Made by a program: the position numbers and the translations under genes. A DNA stretch of 64,000 nt, from assembly GCF_014839805.1 (NCBI RefSeq), contig NC_051129.1, positions 1,364,001 through 1,428,000 of the forward strand, in the 5' to 3' direction. This DNA is from Manduca sexta. Lineage: Eukaryota > Arthropoda > Insecta > Lepidoptera > Sphingidae. Below are positions 47,401-53,439 of the stretch, piece after piece (positions within the stretch are counted from its first letter, which is position 1; the number at the start of each line of letters is the position of its first letter). Under the pieces are notes generated by a model. That model was not told the origin of the DNA. It saw only the letters and a program-made list of their open reading frames with translations, and made no database searches.

Positions 47401-49531
47401 TTGTCTGTTTTTTAGTGTCAAAATAAAAACTCATTTTCTCAAAAGGCGTGTGTAAAAGAAAACTGTCGCAAACTAACTTAGCTCACTCCACGTTAGAATT
47501 TATGAATGTATATAACTTTTAATGTGTTTTACACTTTATTCAACAGTCCAGTTTTTACTGTTGGTGCTCTATTTTATTGTCGTTAAGGTGCATTTTAGAT
47601 GGTCTTAATGTTATTGCTGTTTAGTATATAAAAGCGTTAGATGTGTATTTATTGTTTAGGGGCTGTCACTGTTGTTAACATCTTGTTACTATTCATTCTT
47701 ACCATATTTTATTTTTACGCCATTTATTCGTGGTACTATTGAAATATTTATTTATGAACGACTACTTAAAAGCGGCGATAGCCTAGTTGGTTGTGGAACG
47801 TGTGTGTGCCGAGACGAATGTCCGCAGGTTCAAATCCCAAGAGCACACATCTCTGATTTTTCTAATAAATTATGTGTGTATTCTTTGTGAATTATCGCTT
47901 GCTTTACCGGTGAAGGAAAACATCGTGAGGAAACCTGCATACCTGAGAAGTTCTCTATAGGAATTTCGAGGGTGTGTGAAGTCTACCAATCCGCACTAGG
48001 CCAGCGTGGTGGACTAAGGCCTAATCCCCCTCAGTAGTAGAGAAGGCCCGTGCTCAGCAGTGGGCAAGTATATAATACAGGGCTGATATTATTATTATTA
48101 CTACTTATTCAAAGATAATATACGTAAACTTGCATGTACATACGTAGCTCCGTCAGTTTAGAACTTAACTCGGAACAAATTTTTACTTAAATATACGGAC
48201 ACGTTGGCACTTACGGCATTCTTAAAGAGATAAACCAAGACAAATATTAAACCACGTTTTAAGTTTTAACCGACTTCCAATAAAAAGAGGAGATTCTCAA
48301 CCCGCTTAATACTCTTCGTTTGGTTAAGTAACTCATATTTGTGCCACATCATTAAGCTGTAGAACTATTTGGCAGCATACTGTTCCCTCCTTCCTACAAT
48401 ATGGGGTCCATAAAGCGGAGCGTGAAGCAATTAAGCAGGCCGGCATAACGGTGTCGACCATCGGGCGATGTTTATCTCTTTCCGGTCAACATGTTTTTGT
48501 GCTACCACACTTACCATCAGGTGAAGGTCACGTCACCGTGCCGGCGATAAAAAAATACGTTTGTATTTATTTTTCTACTTTTCGCTTGTTATCTGTCCTA
48601 TAGTAAATACGTTTGACCATAATACTATAGTACTAAGGGGACTTCTTTCTCTCTTCCCTCATTTCCAGAACAGCTCTTGGCGTCAAAGATAAATGTAGCG
48701 GGAGTGAAGAATATGCCGCGGCTTGTCAACTTATCTTTATTGCTTGAGTCCCCTCCCCCGTCCTTCCCCATTCCCCTCTCGAGATTGCGTTCACGTATCC
48801 ATCACAGTCGCATAAGACCTCTTTACATTTTTTGGTCATGTTATCCCAAGCCTTACAATAAGGTCCGTTTTCGCCTACTTTTGTATTGAAGGGCTTGTTC
48901 AGTACATTGTAATATTATTACTAGTAATAAATGTTTTTAATGAATTAAGAAATTCATTAGTAGTTTACCGTTTTAGATCTAATTGACGTGATGAAAGAGT
49001 AATTAGTTGCAAGCCTCATCATAATTATTTGAAAATAAATAGATTCCACTCGCTTAAAAGCCTACTACAGGAACAAAAACTGGCCTATGATCCATAAGGA
49101 TAATGTCACTCCCCATTATGGTAAATTTTTTTAGAATCCGCCAAACGAAAATTAAAAGTTATTATGGGTGAATCAACACTGATAAAAAATCTTGATATTT
49201 TTCCTGTATCCTACTCAAAGTTCAAAAAAATATATTATCAAGTTGTCGGAGATGATTTCGTAATGGCTCGTAACTATTCATAATTGTTTAATTGTATAAA
49301 TAATTCTATATCGTGTCAATATGTGGATATTATTGCGCCTTATATATTTTATATACATTAAGATTAATATTGGCTTTTAATATTCCTCAACAACTTTGAT
49401 TGTATCTAATTAAAAAAAATAAGAAAATATTAGATTATCTGTATTGAAAAGCGTGGTACTCACCTAGTCTTAAAATTTTAGTAAAGAACACTTGGTATAT
49501 GGTGGCACTCGTTGTTTTCCTATAGCGTAAC
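14235..49531 (-). CDS. CUB / C-type lectin multidomain protein gene (partial, five exons)
   Basis: This is a spliced minus-strand gene with exons at 49464-49531 (tentative), 38585-39473, 37921-38021, 28858-29043 and 14235-14430. Every exon has an AG acceptor and GT donor, and the reading frame closes across each junction. Domain order is CUB1-CUB2-CTLD-CUB3 (first half). CUB domains mediate extracellular protein contacts, and C-type lectin domains bind sugar or protein, usually with calcium, so the product is inferred to be secreted or a membrane ectodomain. No start codon, signal peptide, membrane segment or stop codon was found, so both ends are missing. I could not assign a named orthologue. 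Attractin also has CUB and CTLD parts, but its kelch repeats are absent here and its domain order differs. I am confident in the family and not in the full structure. Confidence 0.85.
14565..14660 (+). repeat. family D 3' fragment
   Basis: 'gccgacacaattatatcgact...gataatcgtctctc' matches the distal part of 7163-7395. Confidence 0.65.
14666..14813. mobile_element. 148-bp TA-flanked foldback MITE
   Basis: The ends GAATGTGGCAAAAAACG and GTCACGTGTTTTGGGACATTC are inverted repeats. A second inverted pair lies further in (ccatgtcgttttac and aaacgacatcgag; tgattggttga and tcgaccaatca), so the element folds along nearly its whole length. TA flanks are at 14664-14665 and 14814-14815. Confidence 0.75.
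15058..15362 (+). repeat. family C repeat with internal insertion
   Basis: 'ttgctttgtatgacgaacttagg' to 'gaccgcccataaacagtag', then about 120 bp of unrelated sequence, then 'actgcgctcgccatcctgag' to 'ttacactggct'. Confidence 0.75.
15845..15975 (-). repeat. SINE-2 fragment
   Basis: Reverse copy with 'tgttccgtcccatgatgtgat' and B box 'gatttgaacccaggaa'. Confidence 0.72.
16513..16650 (-). mobile_element. hAT-like MITE, CAGTGGC family, older copy
   Basis: In reverse orientation it shares 'gggttatatggaccctt...ccactg' with 21600-21751. The ends are CAATGG and CCACTG. The 8-bp flanks TGACGTGG (16505-16512) and TGGTGTGG (16651-16658) agree at six positions. Confidence 0.7.
17001..17087. repeat. degenerate CTACG-rich cluster
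   Basis: CTACG occurs six times in under 90 bp at irregular spacing, often as GCTACG. A second cluster with four copies is at 27884-27926. Confidence 0.7.
17140..17515 (-). repeat. SINE-3, long copy
   Basis: It runs from 'gctgaatttcggccacagcggcc' through 'gtgcacaagtgtgtgcgcaa' and 'gaccggagagagatcagg' to a tRNA-like head in reverse (B box 'gggagtcaaatccagga'; 'ttacaattacgccgccgtgg'). A fragment in opposite orientation is at 59945-60080. Confidence 0.8.
18255..18725. other. GC-rich island of unknown origin
   Basis: About 470 bp are clearly richer in G and C than the surrounding intron. Open frames exist on both strands (143 codons on plus, 70-72 on minus) but none has a recognisable domain or flanking splice signals that fit the CUB/CTLD gene. 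It may be a fragment of a multicopy element or part of a non-coding transcript. Confidence 0.4.
18815..18960. repeat. dispersed repeat shared with 52079-52275
   Basis: Both contain 'gttttagcgttaa' or its reverse, 'aagcatagcttcgcgaa'-like text and 'tataagtaagact'. In the second copy 'agtcttacttata' and 'tataagtaagact' form inverted ends. Confidence 0.5.
20950..21094 (-). mobile_element. hAT-like MITE, CAGTGGC family, degraded
   Basis: Reverse copy with 'gcgaaaggtgaactttcc...gaacccgacaaaacacata...tatatggacccttcactg'. No matching 8-bp flanks remain, and it lies just before a Helitron. Confidence 0.6.
21116..21304 (+). mobile_element. non-autonomous Helitron, family 2
   Basis: It begins TCACTACATAGTATAAAAC after A and ends 'gaagccggggcaggtcgCTAG' before T (21305). 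It carries the same GC-rich 3' hairpin as 13997-14193 and 26468-26778. Confidence 0.9.
21600..21751 (+). mobile_element. hAT-like MITE, CAGTGGC family, with intact target duplication
   Basis: The 152-bp element has ends CAGTGGTGAGGG and CTTTTGCCACTG. A perfect 8-bp duplication ATATAAAT flanks it (21592-21599 and 21752-21759), the size typical of hAT insertion. No coding sequence. Confidence 0.88.
22030..22200 (-). repeat. SINE-2 copy
   Basis: Reverse copy running from 'gaaggggtaggcagagttg' to the head 'tgattgaacccaagacctc...acaactataccaccg'. Confidence 0.75.
22575..22745 (-). repeat. LINE-derived 3' fragment with (ATC)n microsatellite
   Basis: A (CAT)n run at 22575-22593 is followed by 'ctgcaggatatctactgcgg...ggtctctccaaag...cggcctgcatccagcgacc...gatcatctgtccacct'. 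This layout is typical of lepidopteran RTE-like element ends. The family name is from memory. Confidence 0.6.
22855..23070 (-). repeat. family D repeat
   Basis: Reverse copy with 'caattatgccggcatgtttgg', 'ccggatatacacaggctgat' and 'ggtggttgctatccggc'. Confidence 0.78.
23206..23401 (+). mobile_element. TA-flanked MITE (CAGTCAG type), short form
   Basis: The left end CAGTTTACAAAAGTAGCTGG pairs with a right end whose reverse complement begins CAGTCAGCCACAAAAGTAGC. TA flanks are at 23204-23205 and 23402-23403. It shares its termini with 9543-9894, and a lone right end lies near 57948-57992. Confidence 0.75.
24130..24480 (+). repeat. SINE-2 copy interrupted by an insertion
   Basis: The head 'gaggtctcgcgttcgatcccc' and body to 'gcgataggttcgcca' (24130-24280) continue at 'cacattatgggacggaata' (about 24455). 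The intervening ~175 bp are foreign and include 'ccgattcctaccggcttc', a piece of the CAGTGGC hAT-like family. Confidence 0.75.
24666..24935. mobile_element. foldback MITE with TTA target duplication
   Basis: The ends are CCCCCTTATTCATTGACG and CGTCTATGAATAAGGGGG. A long internal inverted pair (attgctatgataacaagtct and agacttgttatcacaggaat) is present. TTA lies at both flanks (24663-24665, 24936-24938), consistent with PIF/Harbinger-type insertion. The second copy is at 36278-36547. Confidence 0.85.
24945..25160 (+). repeat. family G repeat
   Basis: It contains 'ctcttgacgttttgaagattgcagtc' and 'gtcatgggggtgggctgagg', and lies directly beside the foldback MITE. Confidence 0.7.
25335..25600 (-). 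repeat. family C repeat with internal tandem duplication
   Basis: Reverse copy. The segment 'tactggacataat...catctca...ggatgg...acaaaac.atactttgtaat' occurs twice in succession (about 25352-25430 and 25431-25495). Confidence 0.82.
25850..26080 (-). repeat. family D repeat
   Basis: Reverse copy with 'gatgataagtgaagtggagtcc', 'gccactatggcaggttttaac' and 'gatataaaatatatcctacca'. Confidence 0.78.
26468..26778 (-). mobile_element. non-autonomous Helitron, family 2, long form
   Basis: Plus strand reads A|CTAGCGACCCGCCCCGGC ... ACTATGTAGTGA|T, so the element lies in reverse. It is about 110 bp longer than the other two copies because of extra AT-rich sequence after the 3' hairpin region. Confidence 0.9.
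27356..27641 (+). mobile_element. non-autonomous Helitron, family 1
   Basis: It begins TCTATATATATACAAATG after A (27355) and ends 'acaacgtctatcaggtcagCTAG' before T (27642). The imperfect hairpin lies about 10 bases before CTAG. It represents the uninterrupted form of the copy at 32623-33084. Confidence 0.9.
27884..27926. repeat. second CTACG cluster
   Basis: Four CTACG pentamers in about 40 bp, like the cluster at 17001-17087. Confidence 0.6.
28315..28445 (+). repeat. family D 3' portion
   Basis: 'gccggcatacttgtgtcgact' through 'cttaccatcaggtgcaatatgg'. Confidence 0.75.
28510..28695 (-). repeat. SINE-2 copy
   Basis: Reverse copy from 'accgaaagggtaagcagagg' to 'gcacacataactacgccacc'. It ends about 165 bp from the donor of the CTLD C-terminal exon. 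Confidence 0.75.
28858..29043 (-). CDS. exon encoding C-terminal half of the C-type lectin domain
   Basis: This 186-nt exon has acceptor tttctccacag and donor gtatgt. Its first two bases complete His from the C left by the previous exon. It encodes HWFPGWRKHSSQPNDDG, QDCVEARREF, a proline-rich insert (PPRPPPASP), then FMWNDRGCREHNYFVCEK. The last three CTLD cysteines (QDC, RGC, VCEK) and the WND calcium motif are present. The first calcium and sugar motif reads QPN, where mannose-type lectins have EPN and galactose-type lectins have QPD. Sugar specificity therefore cannot be predicted from the motif. One base (G) is left over for the next exon. Confidence 0.94.
29695..29990 (+). mobile_element. 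RTE-like LINE C-terminal fragment
   Basis: An open frame contains ERMDDRSLTKRIYKTNVDG, then AGRGRPHRTFKYQISNIL and KRLMKVGGAREVCQNRAK, ending in a stop. A frame change near 29720 separates it from upstream coding-like text. The arrangement is that of non-LTR reverse transcriptase C-termini common in Lepidoptera. It is a degraded fragment. Confidence 0.75.
30005..30225 (-). repeat. family D repeat
   Basis: Reverse copy ('cacctgatggtaagtagagtgg' to 'ggtggccgctatgcgggcgga') abutting the LINE fragment. Confidence 0.8.
30385..30545 (-). repeat. family C 5' portion
   Basis: Reverse copy: 'tctcagaatggcgagcgcagtgg', 'ggatggtgtttctagtgtttatgggcag' and 'ggcgagaggcaaccttgtcg'. Confidence 0.8.
30915..31304 (+). 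mobile_element. TA-flanked MITE, GGGTCATTTT family, full length
   Basis: The left end is CAGGGTCATTTTGACATTGC and the right end GCGATGTCTAAATGACCATG. They continue as inverted repeats for about 45 bp (accacatact and agtatgtggt). TA at both flanks (30913-30914, 31305-31306) fits Tc1/mariner-type insertion. It is non-coding. Confidence 0.85.
31785..32020 (+). mobile_element. RTE-like LINE C-terminal fragment
   Basis: The open frame encodes YRAMLGVSLRDRIRNEEIRR, then VIEIAHRIGKLKWQWAGHIA and RRTDGRWGKNVPEATDW. This is the well-known C-terminal region of RTE-clade reverse transcriptases (RAMLG.SLRD...W.WAGH.AR). It breaks off within about 20 codons, so it is a dead fragment. Confidence 0.85.
32623..33084 (+). 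mobile_element. non-autonomous Helitron, family 1, with nested MITE
   Basis: A|TCTATATATATAAAAATG at 32623 and 'gacaacgtctgtcgggtcagCTAG'|T at 33081-33084. The 179-bp MITE at 32819-32997 interrupts it at 'tttacataac...tgtcagtgg', which is contiguous in 27356-27641. Confidence 0.92.
32819..32997 (+). mobile_element. 179-bp MITE with GGGSCCTTATTC termini, second copy
   Basis: The ends are GGGCCCTTATTCTGTAT and ATAGAGAATAAGGCCCC. It is the same length as 7676-7854 and differs at about ten positions, so the family moved comparatively recently and after its host Helitron. Confidence 0.9.
33458..33722 (-). repeat. SINE-2 copy, well preserved
   Basis: Reverse copy whose head has B box 'ctgggattcgaacccagga' and A-box region 'cagtacaactacgccacc'. 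Body motifs are complete. Confidence 0.87.
34190..34262 (+). repeat. dispersed 'tataaagctgaagagtttg' repeat fragment
   Basis: 'tctatataaagctgaagagtttgtttgtttgaacgcgttaatct' is repeated with changes at 50449-50525. Confidence 0.6.
35648..35780 (+). repeat. half of the TGCCGTGCTAAG foldback MITE
   Basis: 'aatactgccgtgctaagcg...tgtcagggaaacctt...cgagataatcgaagttttg' matches 11286-11562. The other end is missing. Confidence 0.65.
36278..36547. mobile_element. foldback MITE, second copy of the 24666 family
   Basis: It shares 'gcattgctgtgatagcaagtctgtttctcag', 'cttcgcagtgcgtagacatag' and the right end 'cgtctatgaataaggggg'. The left end is eroded. Confidence 0.78.
37722..37885 (+). repeat. family D repeat next to a coding exon
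   Basis: 'gctggatatattttatatccg' to 'cataattgtgtcgattgtcgaggggtaatc'. It is truncated about 40 bp before the donor side of the WIG exon. Confidence 0.82.
37921..38021 (-). CDS. exon encoding middle of the C-type lectin domain
   Basis: This 101-nt exon has acceptor ttttctcag and donor gtgagt. After completing Ala it reads PGGGVDDVYWIGATD and ends GLPFSYA, with one base (C) left for the next exon. The WIG motif and the FRWSDG stretch are hallmarks of the CTLD core, which supports the exon independently of its splice sites. The intron upstream is only 563 nt. A family D repeat ends about 40 bp downstream of the donor. Confidence 0.93.
38022..38584 (-). other. short intron (563 bp) within the lectin domain
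   Basis: AT-rich, with a gtgagt donor at the 38584 side and a ttttctcag acceptor at the 38022 side. No repeat family was recognised inside. Confidence 0.9.
38585..39473 (-). CDS. exon encoding CUB1, CUB2 and start of C-type lectin domain
   Basis: This 889-nt exon is open throughout, with acceptor cttgttccag and donor gtgagt. It encodes about 296 residues. Residues 1-110 look like a CUB domain with four cysteines: one at the start, then C-RVLL, C-SAGFIRF and C-GKLEQIP. Residues 110-235 form a second CUB (DHC, LLCSY, MCRGMELSLQDG, RHC), with aromatic and hydrophobic strands at the end. From about residue 236 a C-type lectin fold begins (GHCEYGWVLSGDFC, then RAWRQAEAECVRLGGHLASV), including the conserved second helix before the intron. 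Two NxS sites (RNGS, KNSS) are possible N-glycosylation sites. GC content is much higher than in the flanking introns. The last codon is split GC|T (Ala) with the next exon. Confidence 0.93.
40575..40815 (-). repeat. family G repeat, reverse copy
   Basis: It is the reverse of 126-395: 'tcggaacctaaaagatcggctgcc', 'gctcattctgcgtagatcgg' and 'gtgacaataaaggctgcag'. Confidence 0.78.
41235..41460 (-). repeat. family D repeat
   Basis: Reverse copy, 'cacctgatggtaagtgaagtgg' to 'cgctatccgggtatatataaaatac'. Confidence 0.83.
41895..42125 (-). repeat. SINE-2 copy
   Basis: Reverse copy ('ggtaggctgaggtgcaacc' to 'acacaactacgccatagagcc'). A 134-codon plus-strand frame overlaps it and is not considered real. 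Confidence 0.78.
42515..42840 (+). repeat. family J repeat
   Basis: 'ggatcccgcagtcaacaccagggaaaacc' through 'aaggtcctggaggaaaattggg', 'ctcataggcctcaatttt' and 'gtgcatggacgtacattcgg'. Other copies are at 43795-44205 (reverse) and 60495-60825. Unusually rich in G and A for this window. Class unknown. Confidence 0.82.
42930..43055 (-). repeat. family D fragment, rearranged
   Basis: 'aacctggatagcgaccacagt' (plus sense) is followed by 'accggcctgtttgaaacgagatatacac' and 'gccactatggcgggtttta' (minus sense). Two oppositely oriented pieces therefore seem joined. It abuts SINE-2. Confidence 0.6.
43056..43305 (+). repeat. SINE-2, best copy
   Basis: tRNA-derived SINE. The head 'ggtggcgtagttgtactgc...ctgaggtcctaggttcgaatcccggg' has A-box-like and B-box promoter elements. 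The body is 'cccggagtctggaatttgtacccg...cacattatgggacggaac', and the end is a short (TG)n run. Confidence 0.88.
43530..43760 (-). mobile_element. LINE 3' region
   Basis: 'aataataaaagcctttattcag' (reverse-strand polyadenylation-like end) is followed by 'ctctagtaaataagagactt'-type sequence in reverse. I recall this from lepidopteran non-LTR element 3' ends. No coding frame remains. Confidence 0.5.
43795..44205 (-). repeat. family J repeat, reverse copy with insertion
   Basis: It matches 42515-42840 in reverse from 'ccctagacacacagttaagtg' to 'tttcctccgatgttgactg', with about 80 bp of extra sequence near 43800-43900. Confidence 0.75.
44225..45095 (+). repeat. family K repeat, long copy with internal duplication
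   Basis: It starts 'agggttccgtaccacaaaagg', includes (GTCC)n at 44287-44322, and ends 'gtacggaaccttcggtgcgctag...actcgcacttggccgg'. Two diverged copies of an internal unit ('ctcaggaacgcg.ggaggtatta...actcaggtcta') occur at about 44336 and 44646. A second, disrupted copy is at 47035-47415. Confidence 0.82.
45232..45378. repeat. GC-rich segment bounded by a 9-bp inverted repeat
   Basis: ATCCGCGAA at 45232-45240 and TTCGCGGAT at 45370-45378 bound a segment with an unusually GC-rich right half. It may be a small inverted-repeat element, and the terminal match is short. Confidence 0.35.
46358..46422 (+). repeat. tRNA-like relic
   Basis: 'ggcctcttagcacaatcggt' resembles a tRNA D-arm with A box, and 'gcgggttcgatttccgc' resembles a T-arm with B box. 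The spacing is too short for a complete anticodon arm, so this is a tRNA pseudogene or SINE head. Confidence 0.5.
46718..46955 (+). repeat. SINE-2 copy, diverged
   Basis: Head 'attcgggttcgattccaagtcg', body 'gcgaagctcgggatttgtgcc', end 'ataaaaggcgtgtgtgt'. Confidence 0.72.
47035..47415 (+). repeat. family K copy split by a family C insertion
   Basis: 'tagggtaccgcatcttag' to 'tttttgtggcatatttt' (to about 47222) and 'ctaccagtttgtacagaaccctcggtgcg...actcgcacttgtctg' (47350-47415) are family K. A family C piece fills 47225-47332. Confidence 0.8.
47225..47332 (+). repeat. family C copy, internally deleted
   Basis: 'ttgctttgattgacgagacg...cattcgcctgatgg' is joined directly to 'ggtagtacctacccacg...gagagacctacca', skipping about 200 bp of the family. 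Confidence 0.82.
47770..48100 (+). repeat. SINE-1, best copy
   Basis: tRNA-derived SINE. The head 'gcggcgatagcctagttggttgtgg' has an A-box-like motif, and 'gcaggttcaaatcccaag' has the B box. The body is 'gaaggaaaacatcgtgagg...gtgtgaagtctaccaatccg', and the end is 'ataatacagggctgatatta' with an (ATT)n tail. Confidence 0.92.
48440..48545 (+). repeat. family D fragment
   Basis: 'aggccggcataacggtgtcgac' to 'cttaccatcaggtgaagg'. Confidence 0.72.
49464..49531 (-). CDS. tentative upstream exon of the CUB/CTLD gene
   Basis: On the minus strand a pyrimidine-rich acceptor (gtttgtttgtttcag) is followed by 68 nt and a good donor (gtgagt). Only one frame stays open, and it leaves a single G, which is exactly what the next exon (39473 downward, starting AA|TGT) needs to make Glu-Cys. 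The 22 residues are basic, then moderately hydrophobic (ATIYQVFFTKILRL), and would lie just before the first cysteine of CUB1. The exon contains no ATG in any frame, so an upstream exon would be required. It could also be a chance pair of splice signals. Confidence 0.45.
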
Positions 49532-50526
49532 CTGAAACAAACAAACATACGTTATTATTCTATATATAAAAGTCCAATATACACCGTGAATAAATCCAGC
49601 CTATATGCATGAATTATATTCGAAATATTAGTCATAGAGTTACGCAACTACCAGTTTTGTTAACCATCTTATTAAGTCAGAGGCGGCTTTAGGGAGAGAC
49701 TAAAACCCCGGGGCCTCGCGCGGTGCCTTAAAAACCCTTTTTACGATCTTACTGATGAAACTATTAAAAACGGAGAACTTTTCTTGCTTTGCCCGAGGCC
49801 TCGCGTCGTTTTTTTTCCTTTCGCCCGGGACCTCGGGTAGGCTTAGGCCTGCACTGTAAAGTCATTGACTGTCTGAACCATTTCCACTGAGAAATGTTTC
49901 CGATTCAATTTCTGTAGACATTTTATCAGGATGACCTAAAATGGCACTGTTGTCTTTGTTTCAATTCTTTGGTTTATGAGTGTAGTAGTCTAATATCAGA
50001 AGGTCACTATAACAGAGGGCTCGCATGAAGCTTGTACATAACGCATGTAAGAATATAAGTAAATATTTACGGTTTTTAGATATTTTATTGCATTTGATAT
50101 TAGATCAACGGGCAGTACACACAGGGTTTGATTCCCCTGTAAAAGCGCAAAATATGCAACAAATGAACATCTTTTCATCGCGATGCATTACAAGTTTGAT
50201 TTAGCTACTTATGTTAGTTTCCCAAACACCGAATTGCGAATAAATCATATTAATAGTCAGCCGAGCTTCGAACCCGGAACCGCGTAATTAGGCATATGTA
50301 ATGAATAATGCGAGGAAGTTAATCAATCAGAGGTTCAGAGGTTTGCTAGTGATGGATTGCTTTGCTTTGAGTTCGTGATTTTCTATTTGCAGAGCTTTAG
50401 GAGATTTTGTTTTTATATAATTTTTTGGTAACGTATTCTGAACTAATATATAAAGCTAAAGAGTTTGTCTTTTTGTTTGATTGAACATGCTAATCTCAGG
50501 AATTAGTAAACCGATTTTGAATTTTC

Positions 50527-50597
50527 ACTAATAGTAATAGAAAAGGCCCGTGGCCAGCAGTGGGACGGTATATAATACAGGACTGATATTATATAGT
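50527..50597 (+). repeat. SINE-1 3' fragment
   Basis: Only 'gcccgtggccagcagtggg...ataatacaggactgatatta' remains. Confidence 0.75.
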
Positions 50598-50856
50598 GTA
50601 TTATATAATAGGAAGCTACATTACTCCTGAGTGTTAGTCTACTTTTTATCTCGGGAAATATAAAAGGGGACTTATCCCAGAAAAACATTTTCAAACCCGC
50701 ATAAAATTTCTTCTCACCGCAAGTCCCTAAATCACTGTACCGATATGCATTATATATCAAACGCTAGCGTCCGCTACTAAAAAAATATTTAAGAAATTGT
50801 AATTATTATGCACATTACTAAAATGAAAAGTATGTATTAATCTAAGACGTAGTCTT

Positions 50857-51045
50857 TTTTTATTGCTTTGAATGATGAGACGAGCTTGCCGTTCGCCTGA
50901 TGGTAAGCGATACGACCGCCCATAAACAGTAGAAACATCATCCAACACCTTGAATTACAATTATAGTTTGGTATTCCACTGCGCTCGCCACCCTGAGACA
51001 TGTCATGTTAAGTCTTATTATGTCCAGTAGTTACACTGGCTACAA
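50857..51045 (+). repeat. family C 5' half
   Basis: 'attgctttgaatgatgagacgagcttgccgttcgcctgatgg' through 'attatgtccagtagttacactgg'. The 3' third is missing. Confidence 0.85.
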
Positions 51046-52078
51046 TGCCTTCACCAAATTTCATCCAAATCGGTTCAGCTGTTCCTCAGTTTACTTCTAA
51101 AGAAGATCTTCACAAACTATCGCATTTATAATAGGAAGACGTAAGAGATAAGTAAGTAAGATGGTATGATTTATCGATACGTGGTTCATATCTATAGCCT
51201 CACGTCTCAACCAATCGCTACGGAAGCTGTTTGCTTTCGAAATTGATTACCTTTTCAGTTTGAAAGCATGATTAATCATTCCGTGCCCTTGATTTGAAGC
51301 GCTAAGTGTATTAGTGACTTGCTAATTTATTTGACTTTTATCAATATCTTCACCAACATTGGAGTTTTTAGGTCGGTTCATTAGCTCAGCGATAGTATAT
51401 GGGTTTAAGTAAAAACTGTTTAATCAGCCTTAATGTATTAGTGTTTTATACTTGAAAACATAAGCTGTGATAAAACAGCTATGTGTTAAAAAACTATGAT
51501 AAATAAAGGTAGAATTTAATTATTGTTAGGAACTAAAGCAATTTAGATTTAATTAAAAGAAATATCACTGACTACAGAAATGCTTTCAGTAGTATTTCTC
51601 CAACCAACCGAATTATACGACTTGACAATGACCAACTGCCTTGATCTGTCAAACCCTCAGTGTTTTTATAGCAAAAGGTGTCACAAATACCCGAACAAGA
51701 AAATAAAATATTTTTAAACTAACATTATAATATTATGTACTAGGATTTGTGCGTTGGATCGCTTGTGTGCAAAGCATTTTACAAAAGTCTTTATTTATTG
51801 TAAAGATTCATAACGTCATTTGTACGCCAGCGTCACCTACTTTAAAAAAAAAAACAGATAAAAAAAAAAAAAAAAAAATCAAATATATGTCACGGGACAA
51901 ATTACTAGAATAAAAGATTAATCCAAGACATGCTCTATCCGTGTACCATGTTTTATCGGAAACCGTTCGGCGAATACTGCGTTTACTTTCAACAAACATT
52001 GAAACATGTATCATTACTATTTATAATTATAATTTGCGAAAGTGATTTCTATAGATTCTGTCTAGATTATAGACCTTA

Positions 52079-52275
52079 GCAGTCTTACTTATAAAAATAA
52101 AAATTTCGCGAAGCTATGCTTAGTTAAGATACAAATTTACTAGATCAGCTGTAAGTCAAAATCCGCCATCTTGCCTCTTAATAAGGTTTAAACTAGGAAC
52201 GGGTGATGTTTTTGACAGCTATTTAATCAATTCTTAACTACCTTTTAACGCTAAAACAAGTTTATAAGTAAGACT
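52079..52275. mobile_element. putative inverted-repeat element (AGTCTTACTTATA)
   Basis: AGTCTTACTTATA at the left and TATAAGTAAGACT at the right are exact inverted ends about 197 bp apart. Internal sequence is shared with 18815-18960. Confidence 0.6.
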
Positions 52276-52635
52276 ATAACAATAGCAGCCAAATAAAACT
52301 ACAATACTAAGAGATAATGCTTTCAATATAAATAATACAATCGGTTCAGTCAGAGATATCGCAATACAGACAAACTTATATCTTTAATATTATTGTAGCT
52401 TCCAATTATCCAGTTCTCTTATTCATTTCAAATATCAGTCTATTCAACCATAAAGAGTTAGATTCTTAACTTTATGTTTATTTTTATTTGGAAGGAATAT
52501 TTTCCTTAAGAATTTTTTCAAGAAAATGTTTCTTGTTTTATATTACTACCTTTTGCTCGTGGTTCCGCCCGCGTGAAAATGTTTTTCCGGGATAAAAGTC
52601 CCTATTCATATTTTCTCTGCATAAAATGCAGTCTA

Positions 52636-52682
52636 TACAGGGCCATTTTAACATTGCGTTACTAAATTAAACCACACCGGCA
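52636..52682 (+). repeat. terminal fragment of the GGGTCATTTT MITE
   Basis: 'cagggccattttaacattgcgttactaaattaaaccacac' matches the first 40 bp of 30915-31304. Confidence 0.75.
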
Positions 52683-53019
52683 TACTAACCAACAGCAGTC
52701 GCCTTCATCAGCGCATACGGGAGGACCCCGAGGTATCTTGATGCACTGAAATAGCTGCGCCGAACCATCTCTGATCGCATTTCAACCATATTTATTACCT
52801 TTTAAACATTTATATATGTTTGTCGTAGTAGTTATCTGAATTTTATTTATATTAGTGGGCAGTACGTACACAACAGATTTTGCATTCGGCAACAATACTC
52901 AATTAATGGACAGTATTGTGTCGCTAACAACGCCAATTGTGGTCGCCGCGGATTCATCGCTCGCTGACTGATTTACAATGATCGAGCAACGTAATTGGCT
53001 TATTTAATTTGCATACATA

Positions 53020-53230
53020 TTCACACATTTATCTCGGAAGGGGTAGGTAGAGTTGCAACTAGTGTATTCACTTTTCGCCATATATCCTTTGGGAACTAAT
53101 TCTAGACTCCGGGCTGATATTGAGTAGAAAAACCTAATATGACTTTGCGTGATCTGGAATACGAACTGAATTCTCGGAGCGATAGTTGTACCGCCAACGT
53201 AAGCACACTTACGCCATCAAGGCGGTCGAG
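53020..53230 (-). repeat. SINE-2 copy
   Basis: Reverse copy with 'tcggaaggggtaggtagag', 'agactccgggctgatattgag' and 'cacttacgccatcaaggcgg'. Confidence 0.77.
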
Positions 53231-53439
53231 TTGGATAGTTATAATTTGATATAAGTAATAATTAATAATTATCAGTTTTTATGTGTACGTTGCGCAGAAA
53301 AGGATGACTAGTCCGGCCACCGCTCACAAAACTACATTGTTTCTGTAACATACATAAAGAACTGAGCGTATGCCACATTATCCTCCCTTCTTCCATACCT
53401 TCTTCTACCTGCCGTTGTTAATCTTCAATGTGGAAATGC

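Larger units (their letters stand above)
39474..49463 (-). other. intron upstream of CUB1 (if the 49464 exon is real)
   Basis: Apart from the listed repeats I see only unassigned AT-rich sequence in 39480-40570, 40820-41230, 41465-41890, 42130-42510, 43310-43525, 45380-46340, 46430-46715, 47420-47765, 48105-48435 and 48550-49460. Family J, family K and SINE copies dominate the remainder. Confidence 0.6.

Noticed and set aside
51842..51878. Poly-A stretch as a retroposed gene tail
   Set aside because: No coding or repeat body precedes it in either direction. Treated as low complexity.
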